This document shows positions 1 through 8,512 of a stretch of 64,000 nucleotides of DNA, one piece after another. Origin of the DNA: CBDCPI01 sp965220245. Lineage in GTDB: Bacteria > Chloroflexota > Dehalococcoidia > Lucifugimonadales > UBA3495. The first letter of the stretch is position 1. Each line of letters opens with the position of its first letter. The notes beneath the pieces were generated by a model. That model saw only the letters and a program-made list of their open reading frames with translations, was not told where the DNA came from and did no database searches. A program made the position numbers and the translations under genes. The stretch spans positions 248,001-312,000 of the forward strand of contig CBDCPI010000006.1 in the NCBI GenBank assembly GCA_965220245.1, in the 5' to 3' direction.

Positions 1-1169
1 GGTTGGTCGAAGGGGTTGACGCCCAGGTAGCCGCCAGCCATGGCCGTAGCCATCTCCCACCGAAAGAACTCGGCCCCAAGGCCGTACTCGTCTGGCAAAT
101 CAAAGCGCATCACCGGATGCCCGGCATTCTGGACAGCCTCGATGGCAGCGTCCGTAGCGCTATTGTCCTCTTCGCTTAATCTCAGGTACACAAAAAACCG
201 GTCTTGGCCATAGTGTTCCGGGGATGCAAGCGGCTCCCCGGCCACCGGAACGATTCCCAGGCCCTCTTTCCCGGTGCTCTCGGCGATCAACTGCTCCACC
301 CAGAGGCCGAAGCTGGCGATTGCCGGAGAGGTGATCAGGGTAAGCTTGTCGCGCCCTTGGCGGGCCAGCAAGGCCATCGCTACGCCGAGCCAAGTAGCGG
401 GATTATCATTGGTCGGGATGTTGGGAACGCACCGGTTCCGCATGGCGTCGGCGCGGTACAGTAACTTCTCGACATTGATGCCGGTTATAGTCGCAGGGAC
501 CAATCCAAAGTAGGACAAGACCGAGTAACGGCCCCCGATGTCGGACGGGTTGAGAAACACCCGGCGAAAGCCTTGGTCTTTAGCTAATCTTTCCAGGACC
601 GTTCCGGGGTCGGTGACCGCGATGAAGTGCCGCCCCGCTCGTTCTTTATCCACCGCTTTTTCCACCAGGTCTCGGAAGTAGACGTAGAACATGTTCGGTT
701 CGGTGGTGGAGCCGGACTTGGATGAGACCAGGAACAGGGTTGTCGCCGGGTCTATTGCTTGGGCGACGGCGCTTACCCAAGCGGGAACGGTCGAGTCCAG
801 CACGATTAACTCAGGGTATCCGGGGGCGCTGCCGAAGGACTGGCGCAAGACCTCCGGCCCCAAGCTGCTGCCTCCCATGCCCAACAGCACCAAGTGGCGA
901 AAGCCCTCGCCGCGTATCTCTTGGGCAAAGGCAGCCAACGCCGGTAATTGCTGCTCCATGAAGCCGCTGACGGTGAGCCAGCCCAGCCGGTTGGTGATTT
1001 CGGTAGGGTCCGGCTTCCACACCGTATGGTCCCCCCACCAAATGCGGGGAACAACCTCGTCTTGGCGCAGCTTTTCCAAGGCAGCTTCCACCCTGGGCAA
1101 ATAGGCTCCCAACGAGACGCCTGTGGGTTGGCGCTCCCCAGCCTTCGGTTGGGAGTCCGGTTCGTTCAC
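1..1169 (-). CDS. pgi: Glucose-6-phosphate isomerase domain protein (3' end outside window)
   Basis: It would interconvert glucose-6-phosphate and fructose-6-phosphate in the cytoplasm. The minus-strand frame opens with GTG at 1169, one base after the RidA stop, and stays open to the window edge (about 389 codons). Visible motifs are the sugar-phosphate SIS signature GMGGSSLGPEVL, the segment SSKSGSTTEPN that binds the sugar phosphate, and TDPGTVLERLAKDQGFRRVF. The N-terminal linker resembles the PGI half of transaldolase-PGI fusion proteins rather than E. coli Pgi, but no transaldolase domain precedes it here. It is the last gene visible in a six-gene minus-strand run starting at 4858. The C-terminus cannot be judged. 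Confidence 0.85.
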   Translation of the reverse strand, partial: MNEPDSQPKAGERQPTGVSLGAYLPRVEAALEKLRQDEVVPRIWWGDHTVWKPDPTEITNRLGWLTVSGFMEQQLPALAAFAQEIRGEGFRHLVLLGMGGSSLGPEVLRQSFGSAPGYPELIVLDSTVPAWVSAVAQAIDPATTLFLVSSKSGSTTEPNMFYVYFRDLVEKAVDKERAGRHFIAVTDPGTVLERLAKDQGFRRVFLNPSDIGGRYSVLSYFGLVPATITGINVEKLLYRADAMRNRCVPNIPTNDNPATWLGVAMALLARQGRDKLTLITSPAIASFGLWVEQLIAESTGKEGLGIVPVAGEPLASPEHYGQDRFFVYLRLSEEDNSATDAAIEAVQNAGHPVMRFDLPDEYGLGAEFFRWEMATAMAGGYLGVNPFDQ

Positions 1170-1170
1170 C

Positions 1171-1635
1171 TTAGTCGCGGACCTCGATTACGCAGTCCAC
1201 GATGACCGCAGTGTTTCCGGGCAACGCCCCCATGCCGGGGGCCGACCGGCTGTGCCGCCCTTGGTCACCGAACACGGCGACGAACAAGTCCGATGCGCCG
1301 TCCACGACGCGGGGTTGGTCCACAAAGTTCGGGGCACTGTTGACCATGCCGACCACTTTTAGAATGCGGCTGACTTTGTCCAAGTCCCCAAGCTCGGCTT
1401 TCATCCGGGCCAATAGGTTCAGCGCAGCCCAGCGGGCCGCCTCATAGCCTTGGTCCACCGTCAGGTCGTCGCCCAACTTGCCGGTTATGCTGGCCCCGTC
1501 GGCCATTCGAGAGCCCACGCCGGCCATCCACATAAGGTTGCCGCTCCTGGTGACGGGCAGGTAATTGCCCACCGGCGCCGGCGGGGTGGGCAACTGGTAA
1601 CCCATGCTTGCCAGCTTGGACTCCACTATCGACAT
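1171..1635 (-). CDS. RidA (YjgF/YER057c/UK114) family protein
   Basis: This 154-residue protein belongs to the RidA superfamily, whose founding member hydrolyses reactive enamine/imine intermediates. Recognisable stretches are NYLPVTRSGNLMWMAGVG near the N-terminus, the central helix YEAARWAALNLLARMKAELG, and the C-terminal KVVGMVNSAPNFVDQP followed by RSAPGMGALPGNTAVIVDCV. It resembles the longer subgroup (about 150 residues, YjgF-like endoribonuclease entry) rather than classical 125-residue RidA, so deaminase activity is not certain. It lies 16 bp after the GmhA-like gene and abuts the PGI start, so it is probably cotranscribed with both. Confidence 0.85.
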   Translation of the reverse strand: MSIVESKLASMGYQLPTPPAPVGNYLPVTRSGNLMWMAGVGSRMADGASITGKLGDDLTVDQGYEAARWAALNLLARMKAELGDLDKVSRILKVVGMVNSAPNFVDQPRVVDGASDLFVAVFGDQGRHSRSAPGMGALPGNTAVIVDCVIEVRD

Positions 1636-1651
1636 ATAAACCGCTCCTAGG

Positions 1652-2245
1652 TTAGGACGTGAACCGGGTCTTGTATTCGGCGGTCATTGCCCTTTGGGCA
1701 ACCTCGCAGATAATGTGCCCAATGGTTATGTGGGCTTCTTGGACCCGGGGCACACTCTTGGCGGGGACTTCGATTACTATGTCAGCGATTTCGCTGATAG
1801 GGCCGCCTTCGCCGGACAACGCCACCGTCCGAGCGCCCAGCCTATTAGCCGCGACTAGCCCGTTGATTACGTTCGGGGAGCTTCCGCTGGTGCTCAACCC
1901 GATTGCCAGGTCGCCTTCCTTCACTATGGCCTCAATCTGGCGGCTGAACACTTCTTGGTATCCAAGGTCATTGCTGACCGCCGTCAGCAGTGCGGTGTTG
2001 TCGGATAGAGCGATGGCCAGCAGACCGCGGGCCGTATCCGGGCCCTCGGTTATCCCCAGCATCTCTGCGGCAATGTGCTGGGCGTCGCAGGAACTGCCCC
2101 CATTGCCGAATAGCACGACCTTCCCGCCCTGTTTCAGAGTGTCGGTAACCGCCGTTGCGGCTTCCGTGATGCGCGGGGACGCACGTTTTAGGCTTTCCAT
2201 CACATTGATGTGATCACCGATAGCTTGCAGAACGGTATCTTCCAT
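1652..2245 (-). CDS. gmhA: SIS-domain phosphosugar isomerase, GmhA-like
   Basis: The 197-residue protein has the single SIS domain of sedoheptulose-7-phosphate isomerase, the first step of ADP/GDP-heptose synthesis. Seen are VVLFGNGGSSCDAQHIAAEM (substrate loop), LSTSGSSPNVINGL and the C-terminal QEAHITIGHIICE, where the glutamate and histidine match the GmhA catalytic residues. No heptose kinase or epimerase gene is adjacent, so another SIS function (for example DiaA-like) remains possible. The 33-bp and 16-bp gaps to its neighbours suggest operon membership. Confidence 0.8.
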   Translation of the reverse strand: MEDTVLQAIGDHINVMESLKRASPRITEAATAVTDTLKQGGKVVLFGNGGSSCDAQHIAAEMLGITEGPDTARGLLAIALSDNTALLTAVSNDLGYQEVFSRQIEAIVKEGDLAIGLSTSGSSPNVINGLVAANRLGARTVALSGEGGPISEIADIVIEVPAKSVPRVQEAHITIGHIICEVAQRAMTAEYKTRFTS

Positions 2246-2278
2246 CGCTTTCTAATCCACTTGAGGGCCGAATTCCTC

Positions 2279-2839
2279 TTACCCCTTGCGAGCCAACACC
2301 CGGACCGACGCCCTATCGCCGAACCAGCCCTCCTGGTAGTACACGATTTGCAGCGGGCCGCAGTCTTGGCGCAGTTCTCCGGGCTCGGCCAAGTACTGCA
2401 AGGACGGGTGAGCGTGCCGCTGTAGGTTGGGGACGGTGGACACTTCCGCCAGGAAATAGCCCCCAGCCTTCAAGCTTGCGCGAATGAAGGGAAACAGGTC
2501 GCGTTGGCGGTAGTTAAAGCAGGTGATCAGGTCGAACGGGCCCGTGGGCAACGGACCGGCTTCCAAGTCCACCGCCAGCGTTTCGATCCGGAGACCCTGG
2601 GCCAAGGCGGCCTGCCCCGCCAAGTCCAGCCCGGCCGGGGAGATGTCCACCGCCAAGACATCAAAGCCCCGTTCCGCCAGCCATAAGCCTATACGCCCGG
2701 CCCCGGCCGCAATGTCCAGAGCCCAACCCTGCCGGGGAAGCGCCTCGTCAATTTCTTGGAGCCAGTCGGGAGGCGCTAAATCGGGCTTGTCGGCCTGGGT
2801 ATACTGGTAGTCCCATTTGATGCGGTCCGATTCTGCCAT
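2279..2839 (-). CDS. Class I SAM-dependent methyltransferase
   Basis: A 186-residue Rossmann-fold methyltransferase of the TehB/UbiE-like group. Motif I is visible as ALDIAAGAGRIGLWLAERG (about residues 40-58), followed by VLAVDISPAGLDLA (motif post-I acidic residue) and the region FDLITCFNYRQRDLFPFI (motif IV). The C-terminus is rich in aromatic residues (YYQEGWFGD). The substrate cannot be inferred. It is positioned between the VOC protein and the GmhA-like isomerase on the same strand with short gaps, so it shares their transcript, but no pathway link is evident. Confidence 0.8.
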   Translation of the reverse strand: MAESDRIKWDYQYTQADKPDLAPPDWLQEIDEALPRQGWALDIAAGAGRIGLWLAERGFDVLAVDISPAGLDLAGQAALAQGLRIETLAVDLEAGPLPTGPFDLITCFNYRQRDLFPFIRASLKAGGYFLAEVSTVPNLQRHAHPSLQYLAEPGELRQDCGPLQIVYYQEGWFGDRASVRVLARKG

Positions 2840-2907
2840 ACCCGCCTAGGAAAGACCTTGGCTCCGTCCATTGTACCAACCGGGACTAGGGCAAAGCTCG
2901 GCAGGAG

Positions 2908-3387
2908 CTAATCGTCTGCCGCTACCAGAGGCTCCTCCAGCTTCCAGGGGAACTCGCCGCCAAAGAGGCCCTTGTCCTCCGGCCATTCCCACTGGTCCTT
3001 GGGCATCTCGTAGTAGACCTCGATTTCGTTGTTGTCGGGGTCCACTAGGTACACGCCTAAGGAGATGCCGTGGTCGCCGATGCGGAGAATTCGGGCGCCG
3101 TTCTCCTTGAGCCGGGAGTACAACTCTTGCAGGTCCTCGAAGGTCTCCATCTGCCAGGCCATGTGGGCTTGTCCCACCCGTGATTCGTCGGGGTCTCCGG
3201 CGTCCATGCCGATGGCCCGGATCGCCAACTCATGGGACTTCTCGGTGTTGGCCGACATAAATACAGTGCCGCTGGCGGTCCGCTCCATGATGGTCAGGCC
3301 CATCACCCGGGTGTAGAAGTCCAAGGACCGTTCCATGTCGCGCACACGCATGACCACGTGCCCCAGATGCTTTGGTGTGTAACCCAT
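2908..3387 (-). CDS. VOC-superfamily (glyoxalase/extradiol dioxygenase-like) protein
   Basis: The start chosen is the ATG at 3387, because AGGAGG lies 7-8 bases upstream. An open frame extends further upstream but only through the preceding gene. The 159-residue product begins GYTPKHLGHVVMRVRDMERS, the typical first beta-alpha of a VOC module with the metal-binding His, and includes QAHMAWQMETFEDLQ and the C-terminal DPDNNEIEVYYE, whose glutamate completes the 2-His-1-carboxylate site. It is a catechol-2,3-dioxygenase/fosfomycin-resistance-like single unit. It follows the HpaB-like hydroxylase by 16 bp, so a joint role in aromatic ring hydroxylation and cleavage is plausible. Confidence 0.85.
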   Translation of the reverse strand: MGYTPKHLGHVVMRVRDMERSLDFYTRVMGLTIMERTASGTVFMSANTEKSHELAIRAIGMDAGDPDESRVGQAHMAWQMETFEDLQELYSRLKENGARILRIGDHGISLGVYLVDPDNNEIEVYYEMPKDQWEWPEDKGLFGGEFPWKLEEPLVAADD

Positions 3388-3403
3388 TTCCTTTCCTCCT
3401 GCT

Positions 3404-4858
3404 TTAGTCTTCCAGGGCCATGAAATCCCGGACGCGCTGCTTAAAGGGTTCCTTGTTGTAGTTATTGAACAGCATGGTGGCGTTACGTACCGGGTTTCCG
3501 CCAAACATCCGTTCGTATAGCACTTGGCGCCCGCTAAAAGAGCTGCACGCTACGTCCCACGCCAAGTGGAACAAACGCGCCCGTTCGCGGGCGTTGCTGG
3601 TGTCGGTGGACAAATACCGGTCTATTTCCGGCGCCAAAGCGGTGTCGAAGTCGGCCTCGGCCGGCAGCGCCATGAGACTGCTGGTGCCCAGCAACTGGAT
3701 GATTTCGATCATTCTGGGGTAGAGCGTCCTGCCAAAAATCGTGCGGCCCGCTTGGATGGGCCCAATCGCCGGGGACATCACCCCCCATTGGTTGGGGACG
3801 GCGTCCGCCTCGGCGGCCCGCAGGCAAGCCCGCATCAAGTCCCGCTGGGTAATCACTTCGGCCACCAATTCTTGGACGTGGGGAATGGCGCCTGAGCCCA
3901 GTGTCTCCACTATCAGGTCCGCCAAGCCCAAGATAAACTCGGCCTTCACCACGCACCGGGTCAACACTTGGTGTCCGGTGTGGGAATTGGAATGGGTGCC
4001 GGTGCCGTAGTTGTTACACAACTCCACATCCCCCATCAGAAAGACCCTTTCCCAGGGCACCAGCACATCGTCAAAAAAGACGGTCGAATCCATCTCTTCG
4101 AACCGGGAACCCAGGGGATGGTTAAAGTGGGACCGGCCCAAGTCTAAGCTCTCCCGACAAAGGAACTTCACGCCGGGAGTGTCGCAGGGGATGGAGAAGG
4201 AGAACGACTGTCGAGTGTCAGCTTCATGCAAGCGGTGACTGGCCGCCGGATAAATGGCTATCTCATCGGAGATCGGCCCCAAGGTCGCTAACACCCGGCT
4301 GCCGCGTACCACCATCCCGGCGTCGTTCTCGTCGACCACCGTCAGGGCGACCTGATCACTCAGCACGTCGGCGGGACCGGGAGAACGGCGGCGTTGCAAG
4401 TTTACCAAGGCGTGGGTCAGGGTAAGGTCATTTTCGCGGATAAACTTGTGGTAGTTGATTACGTTTTTCTTGAACTCGGGGCGGTCCTGGGCGAAATAGT
4501 CCCCCGCGCCAGCCCAAGCCGCGAAGATGACGTTCAGGAAGTCCGGAGACCGGCCCATCATGCCGCAACTGGCCCAAGCCCAGCGCTCCATCATGCTGCG
4601 CCGCCGTTCCAAGTCTTCAATGGTCTCCGGGACCAGGAACGAGAGGCCCACCGGTTGGCCGCTGGTGGGAGACGGAAAGGTCATCTCTTCCAGCAACGCC
4701 GGGTCGTTTTGCATATCATATAAGCCGGCCACCGACTTGATGCCGTTGCGGAAGGCGGGGTGAGTGGTTATGTCGCCAACGCTTTCGCCGTCAATCCACA
4801 CTTCCTTAGGGCGCTCTTTGAGACCAAGAATATACTCTTGTCCGGTGCGTGCTGGCAT
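3404..4858 (-). CDS. 4-hydroxyphenylacetate 3-hydroxylase (HpaB) family monooxygenase
   Basis: The 484-residue protein matches the length and pattern of FADH2-dependent HpaB/PvcC hydroxylases and the related 4-hydroxybutyryl-CoA dehydratases. Features are the N-terminal SKxG-type start (RTGQEYILGLKERPKEVWID), the central block VVRGSRVLATLGPISDEIAIYP, FFDDVLVPWERVF and GTGTHSNSHTGHQVL, and the C-terminal VACSSFSGRQVLYERMF. It lacks the Fe-S cysteines expected of the dehydratase, favouring an oxygenase. The reductase partner is not nearby. It has a good SD (GGGAGAAGG) and heads the minus-strand operon. Confidence 0.85.
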   Translation of the reverse strand: MPARTGQEYILGLKERPKEVWIDGESVGDITTHPAFRNGIKSVAGLYDMQNDPALLEEMTFPSPTSGQPVGLSFLVPETIEDLERRRSMMERWAWASCGMMGRSPDFLNVIFAAWAGAGDYFAQDRPEFKKNVINYHKFIRENDLTLTHALVNLQRRRSPGPADVLSDQVALTVVDENDAGMVVRGSRVLATLGPISDEIAIYPAASHRLHEADTRQSFSFSIPCDTPGVKFLCRESLDLGRSHFNHPLGSRFEEMDSTVFFDDVLVPWERVFLMGDVELCNNYGTGTHSNSHTGHQVLTRCVVKAEFILGLADLIVETLGSGAIPHVQELVAEVITQRDLMRACLRAAEADAVPNQWGVMSPAIGPIQAGRTIFGRTLYPRMIEIIQLLGTSSLMALPAEADFDTALAPEIDRYLSTDTSNARERARLFHLAWDVACSSFSGRQVLYERMFGGNPVRNATMLFNNYNKEPFKQRVRDFMALED

Positions 4859-5289
4859 CCTTCTCCCTCCTTCCCAAGAGGCCGTCCGGTGGTCGTGGCG
4901 CAGTCCCTCGGGACCCGTTCATTCTACCATGCCCACGCTCCTGGGGTGGGGTCCTTTCCGGAGTCTTTCAGTTTTTATGTTGGAGTGGTGCAGTAACCCC
5001 CTACTGAGTTATTCTGAGGAGCTTGCCACGAAGAATCTAAAGTTTTTCGGCGGCAAAATAGTTGGAATGGGCAGGATTTTAGACCCTTCGCTGCGCTCAG
5101 GGTGACAACTGAAAGACCCTGCGCTCCTTTCCCAGGGTTTGGTGTTGCTGATGGATTACCCGACGCCCGCTTGCGGCTTAGCCGAGGTTTGAGTACCATG
5201 AGGCCAAGTAGCCGGCGCCAATTAGCCGGTCTAACCTACGGTCCTGCTAGTCCTACTGGAGTAACCATCAAACACCCGCTGGAGCTACT
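4859..5289. other. Divergent intergenic region with a dispersed repeat
   Basis: This gap separates the start of the HpaB-like gene (minus) from the FAH-family gene (plus), so both promoters should lie here. Positions about 5030-5105 hold one copy of a dispersed repeat: CACGAAGAATCTAAAG, a variable middle, then GGATTTTAGACCC and CGCTGCGCTCAGGGTGACA. Related copies are at 22,120-22,245 and 31,409-31,600. No convincing gene is seen. Confidence 0.55.
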
Positions 5290-6219
5290 ATGAAGCTAGT
5301 TTTCTACAACGACTTTACCCTTGGCGTCATCAAAGGCGATACCGTGGTCGATGTGTCGGCCGCGGTCAGTGGTGTAACCCACACCTCGCCGCAGGACCTT
5401 ATTAACCGGGTCATAGAAGACTTCCCGCAACACCGGGGAAATCTTCAGGCCGCTGCCGACCAAGGCGTGGGAGTGTCCCTGAGCCAAGTACGGCTCCGCT
5501 CCCCCTTACCCAAGCCGGGCAATATCGTAGCGATGGCCGTCAATTATATGGAGGATGGCACCAGGGACGAACCGGCGCCGATCAACGCCTTCCACAAATC
5601 GCCCAACGCAGTGGTTGGGCACGGCGACACCATGATACTTCCCGACATCCCGGCCACCATATTCGAAGGGGAAGCCGAGATGGCCCTAGTAATCGGCAAA
5701 AGGGCCAACCAGGTCCGGGCGGAGGACGCTTACGATTATGTTTTCGGCTACCTGAACTTCATTGATGGATCGGCCCGAGGGCTGCAACCGGGTGGAAACA
5801 CCTTTTACCAGATGAAGTCCCGCCGGGGCTTCGCTCCCATGGGCCCCTGGCTGGTTACCGCCGACGAGATCGAAGACCCGCATAACCTTCCCGTCAGACT
5901 TTGGGTCAACGAGGACTTGAAGCAGAACTTCAATACCAATGATATGGCCCACCAGATTCCCCGCATCGTGGAGTGGGTAAGCTCGTTGCACGAACTGGAG
6001 CCGGGGGATGTCATCGCGACGGGCACCAATCACCGGGGCCTGAGCGCCTTCCAAGACGGCGACAACATTGAGCTAGAGGTGCAGGGGCTGGGTACGTTGC
6101 AGATCAACGTTCAAGACGACCTGAAGCGGGTGTGGCCCAGGACTACCAGGCTCGAGATGGCGGAACAAGGCCGGGAGGGCACCGCGCCCCAGTCCTCGGG
6201 GAAGTACGCCCCCGGCTGA
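5290..6219 (+). CDS. Fumarylacetoacetate hydrolase (FAH) family protein
   Basis: A 309-residue member of the FAH superfamily, which cleaves or hydrates beta-diketo acids in aromatic degradation. The metal-binding acidic residues sit in IFEGEAEMALVIGKRAN (E-x-E) and in the following NFIDGSARG, and the C-terminal ELEPGDVIATGTNHRGLSAF is the family signature. N-terminal residues form the small beta domain (MKLVFYNDFTLGVIKGD). It is transcribed divergently from the HpaB/VOC genes, which suggests a shared aromatic-degradation role, although the substrate is not defined. SD-like GGAG precedes the ATG by about 5 bases. Confidence 0.88.
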   Translation: MKLVFYNDFTLGVIKGDTVVDVSAAVSGVTHTSPQDLINRVIEDFPQHRGNLQAAADQGVGVSLSQVRLRSPLPKPGNIVAMAVNYMEDGTRDEPAPINAFHKSPNAVVGHGDTMILPDIPATIFEGEAEMALVIGKRANQVRAEDAYDYVFGYLNFIDGSARGLQPGGNTFYQMKSRRGFAPMGPWLVTADEIEDPHNLPVRLWVNEDLKQNFNTNDMAHQIPRIVEWVSSLHELEPGDVIATGTNHRGLSAFQDGDNIELEVQGLGTLQINVQDDLKRVWPRTTRLEMAEQGREGTAPQSSGKYAPG

Positions 6220-6583
6220 GGCACTAAGCGGAAGCCCCACCCCGGCAACGGTTCCTTGGGAAGCGGACCGCCCTAGTCAATTACTGATGCGTGAGTAAAC
6301 ATCTAAACCAAGCCATCCCGTAATTACCATGAAAATACCCAACCCGTCATTCCCGCCTGCGCGGGAATCCACTATCCCTTATCGTTAGTTCCATTGCGAA
6401 ATCGCCCACCACCTACCTCTGGACTCCAGCTTTTGTAGGAGTGACAGGAGGGGGTGCGCCAGAGGTTAGTTCTTTGTTCCCGTATCGGTAAACGAGGTGC
6501 CCCGCTCGGATTGCTCCGAGCGGGGCACCAGTTGTGACACAGGGGCAAACGGCCGGAGCCGTTTCAATGCTGAATGGTGACTG
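6220..6583. other. Intergenic region with REP-like palindrome and terminator
   Basis: No gene is seen. Positions 6327-6372 carry a repeat that begins ATGAAAATACCCAACCCGTC and continues into the hairpin TTCCCGC-CTGC-GCGGGAA (6350-6367). The same leader and hairpin recur at 21,894-21,931. A long terminator hairpin follows at 6496-6529. Confidence 0.7.
6496..6529. terminator. 15-bp perfect hairpin between convergent genes
   Basis: GGTGCCCCGCTCGGA pairs with TCCGAGCGGGGCACC across a TTGC loop. It lies between the converging FAH-family and LLM genes. No T-run follows on either strand, so it is either a bidirectional terminator of atypical form or another palindromic repeat. Confidence 0.55.
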
Positions 6584-7795
6584 CTAGGGAGCCTTCTGGA
6601 AGGGGTCGGTCAGCTCCAGTTCCTCGCCGATCTCCCGCAGGGCCGGCAGCACCTCTTGGCCCATCAGTTCCAAACACCGCATGGAGTCCTCGTGGCTGAT
6701 GGTGCCGTCGTTGGTCCAAACCGCCAGAATACCGGGCCGCATTTGCGACAAAATCTCCCGAAGGTTATTGACCACGGTATCGGGACTGCCGATGACCCAA
6801 CGCTTCGACTCCAAGATTTGATCGTAGGCGGCCGTGTCCAAGCCCCCGACTCGGAACGGGTCGCTGCGTATCTGCTCCCTTAACCTGAGGTAACGGGGGT
6901 CCCGGCTGGCGCTGGCGTAGCCGACCGGAGACTGATAGTCTCGGGGCAGAGGGATTCGCCCCACGCCGATGTTCCCCTCCATATAGCCCTGGCCCACCTC
7001 TTGGGCCTTTTCATCGGTGTCCTGTACGTGGATCCTTACCAGATAGCCAAAATGCTCCGGCCCCGGCTCGTAGCCGTGGTTGCGGGCGGTCTCGGCATAA
7101 ATGTCCATCATGTCCTGGGTGCCCTGATGGTCCGTCTCCAAGAAGAGGTACGGATAGCGGCGCTCGGCGCACCAGACCAAGGTTTCCGGGCTGCCGGTGC
7201 CCGGTATCCAGACCGGAGGGTGGGGTTTTTGCAAGGGGACCTGGAAGGGGTTGACCACTCGGAATTGGTAATGCTTGCCCTCCCAGCGGAAAGGCCCCGG
7301 AGTGGTCCAAGTCTTGATGACCAGGTCATGGGCTTCCTCGAAGCGCTCCCGGTTGTGCAGCGGGTTGGTATTGGTGGCCAGGCTTTCCACCCCGGTGCCC
7401 CGCACAAAGCCCGACACCAAGCGGCCCCGGGAAATCATGTCGATCTCCGCCAACTCTTCGGCCAACCGTATGGGGTTGTCGAAGATGGGCAGCGGGTTGC
7501 CCAGAAGCACGATCTTGGGGTCTTTGGTGATACGGGCCAAGATGGCGGCTTCCAGGTTCATGGTCGCCCCAAGGCAGGTAGGGGTATTGTGGTGCTCGTT
7601 GAGCATCAGCCCGTCGAACCCCATCTCCTCGGAGTACTGGTACTCGTCGAGGTGCTCGTTGTACAAATCGGCCCCCACTTCGGGGTCGAAGTGGGAGTTG
7701 GAGAAGGTTAGCCTGACGGCGCTATTGGGGCTGTTCCTGACGTCCTCGGCCGTGTAGTTGACATAAGCCCGCTCGGTAAATCGCATTAAAAACAC
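6584..7795 (-). CDS. LLM-class flavin-dependent oxidoreductase
   Basis: A 403-residue bacterial luciferase-like monooxygenase (TIM barrel, FMNH2 or F420 dependent). Motifs are GFDGLMLNEHHNTPTCLGAT (the EHH signature near the N-terminus), LLGNPLPIFDNPIRLAEELA, ISRGRLVSGFVRGTG and RWVIGSPDTVVNNLREIL near the C-terminus. The GTG at 7795 is preferred because AGGAGG lies 6 bases upstream; the in-frame ATG at 7786 would be too far from it. The substrate is unknown. Four further LLM proteins occur in this window (9386, 20546, 24379 and 26541). Confidence 0.88.
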   Translation of the reverse strand: MFLMRFTERAYVNYTAEDVRNSPNSAVRLTFSNSHFDPEVGADLYNEHLDEYQYSEEMGFDGLMLNEHHNTPTCLGATMNLEAAILARITKDPKIVLLGNPLPIFDNPIRLAEELAEIDMISRGRLVSGFVRGTGVESLATNTNPLHNRERFEEAHDLVIKTWTTPGPFRWEGKHYQFRVVNPFQVPLQKPHPPVWIPGTGSPETLVWCAERRYPYLFLETDHQGTQDMMDIYAETARNHGYEPGPEHFGYLVRIHVQDTDEKAQEVGQGYMEGNIGVGRIPLPRDYQSPVGYASASRDPRYLRLREQIRSDPFRVGGLDTAAYDQILESKRWVIGSPDTVVNNLREILSQMRPGILAVWTNDGTISHEDSMRCLELMGQEVLPALREIGEELELTDPFQKAP

Positions 7796-7973
7796 GGTAG
7801 CCCTCCTGTTAGTGGCGGCGTTGCCCCATCCTAACCGGGCCGCTGGAGCAGGTCAAGCCAGATGTCCCTCTAGGCTAGGGCCTTACGCCACTCTCCCCGG
7901 ACGTTCCCTTACAGGGGTAGGTATCCGCATTCTGTCGTTCCGGCGCAGGCCGGAACCCAGGGGCGGGGCCGGG

Positions 7974-8000
7974 CCTGCCCCGGATCAAGTCCGGGGCAGG
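7974..8000. repeat. GC palindrome CCTGCCCCGG/CCGGGGCAGG
   Basis: A 10-bp perfect stem with loop ATCAAGT just inside the left REP arm. Its flank CCTGCCCC and the following GGGGCAGGCTCT are the same as in the 23-nt insertion within the IS630 transposase at 40,847 and similar to that in the IS3 transposase at 49,805. Confidence 0.7.
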
Positions 8001-8034
8001 CTCTAACGAATGCATACGAGGCGGACCCAGCAGT

Positions 8035-8346
8035 ATGACGTACTCTTCCCGCAACCCGGAAAAAATTCCCTGCGTATACCTCCTTGCCAGCAAGAGAAAC
8101 GGGACGCTGTACACTGATGTTACCTCGGACCTGGCACAGCGTGTGTGGCAACACAAGAACGACTTCGTGGCAGGGTTTACCAGGCAGTACGGAGTCCACC
8201 GTCTCGTCTGGTATGAGACACATCCGGCCATGGAGAGCGCGATAGGACGGGAGAAGCAACTGAAGGGTTGGCACCGGAGTTGGAAGATTCGATTGATAAA
8301 GGAAGTGAACTACGACTGGGTTGACCTGTACCCGCAGATAGTCTGA
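8035..8346 (+). CDS. GIY-YIG nuclease family protein (UPF0213-like)
   Basis: A 103-residue single-domain protein. It starts with the GIY-YIG fold strand PCVYLLASKRNGTLY, continues TDVTSDLAQRVWQHKND (the conserved Arg and His of the fold), then LVWYETHPAMESAIGREKQLKGW, which holds the metal-binding Glu, and ends with the usual WK-R-KL-type segment. The second half of the name motif reads Y-T-D instead of Y-x-G, a change at a nearly invariant glycine. The gene sits exactly between inverted REP-like repeats, which suggests that the nuclease acts on, or travels with, those repeats. Confidence 0.85.
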   Translation: MTYSSRNPEKIPCVYLLASKRNGTLYTDVTSDLAQRVWQHKNDFVAGFTRQYGVHRLVWYETHPAMESAIGREKQLKGWHRSWKIRLIKEVNYDWVDLYPQIV

Positions 8347-8512
8347 ATACTAGGAGGTGCGTCCCACCCACCTGGGTTCCGGCCTACGCCGGAACGACGG
8401 AGCAAGCAAATACCTGCCCCTGTAAGCCGGACGTTCTGGAGTAGACGCACCGAGGTATAATGGGGAACGGCCATACAGTAGCGGATAGTCATTTGAAAGG
8501 ATGAGGTGCAGC

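Larger units (their letters stand above)
7908..8426. mobile_element. GIY-YIG gene framed by inverted REP-like repeats
   Basis: Left arm 7908-7961 and right arm 8371-8426 are inverted copies. The inner 28 bases differ at one position and contain the hairpin TTCCGGC-GYAG-GCCGGAA. The outer 17 bases (CTTACAGGGG then AGGTAT) also match with one change. Between them lie a GC hairpin (7974-8000) and one small nuclease gene. The arrangement looks like a tiny autonomous or REP-propagating element; mobility is inferred, not shown. Confidence 0.55.
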
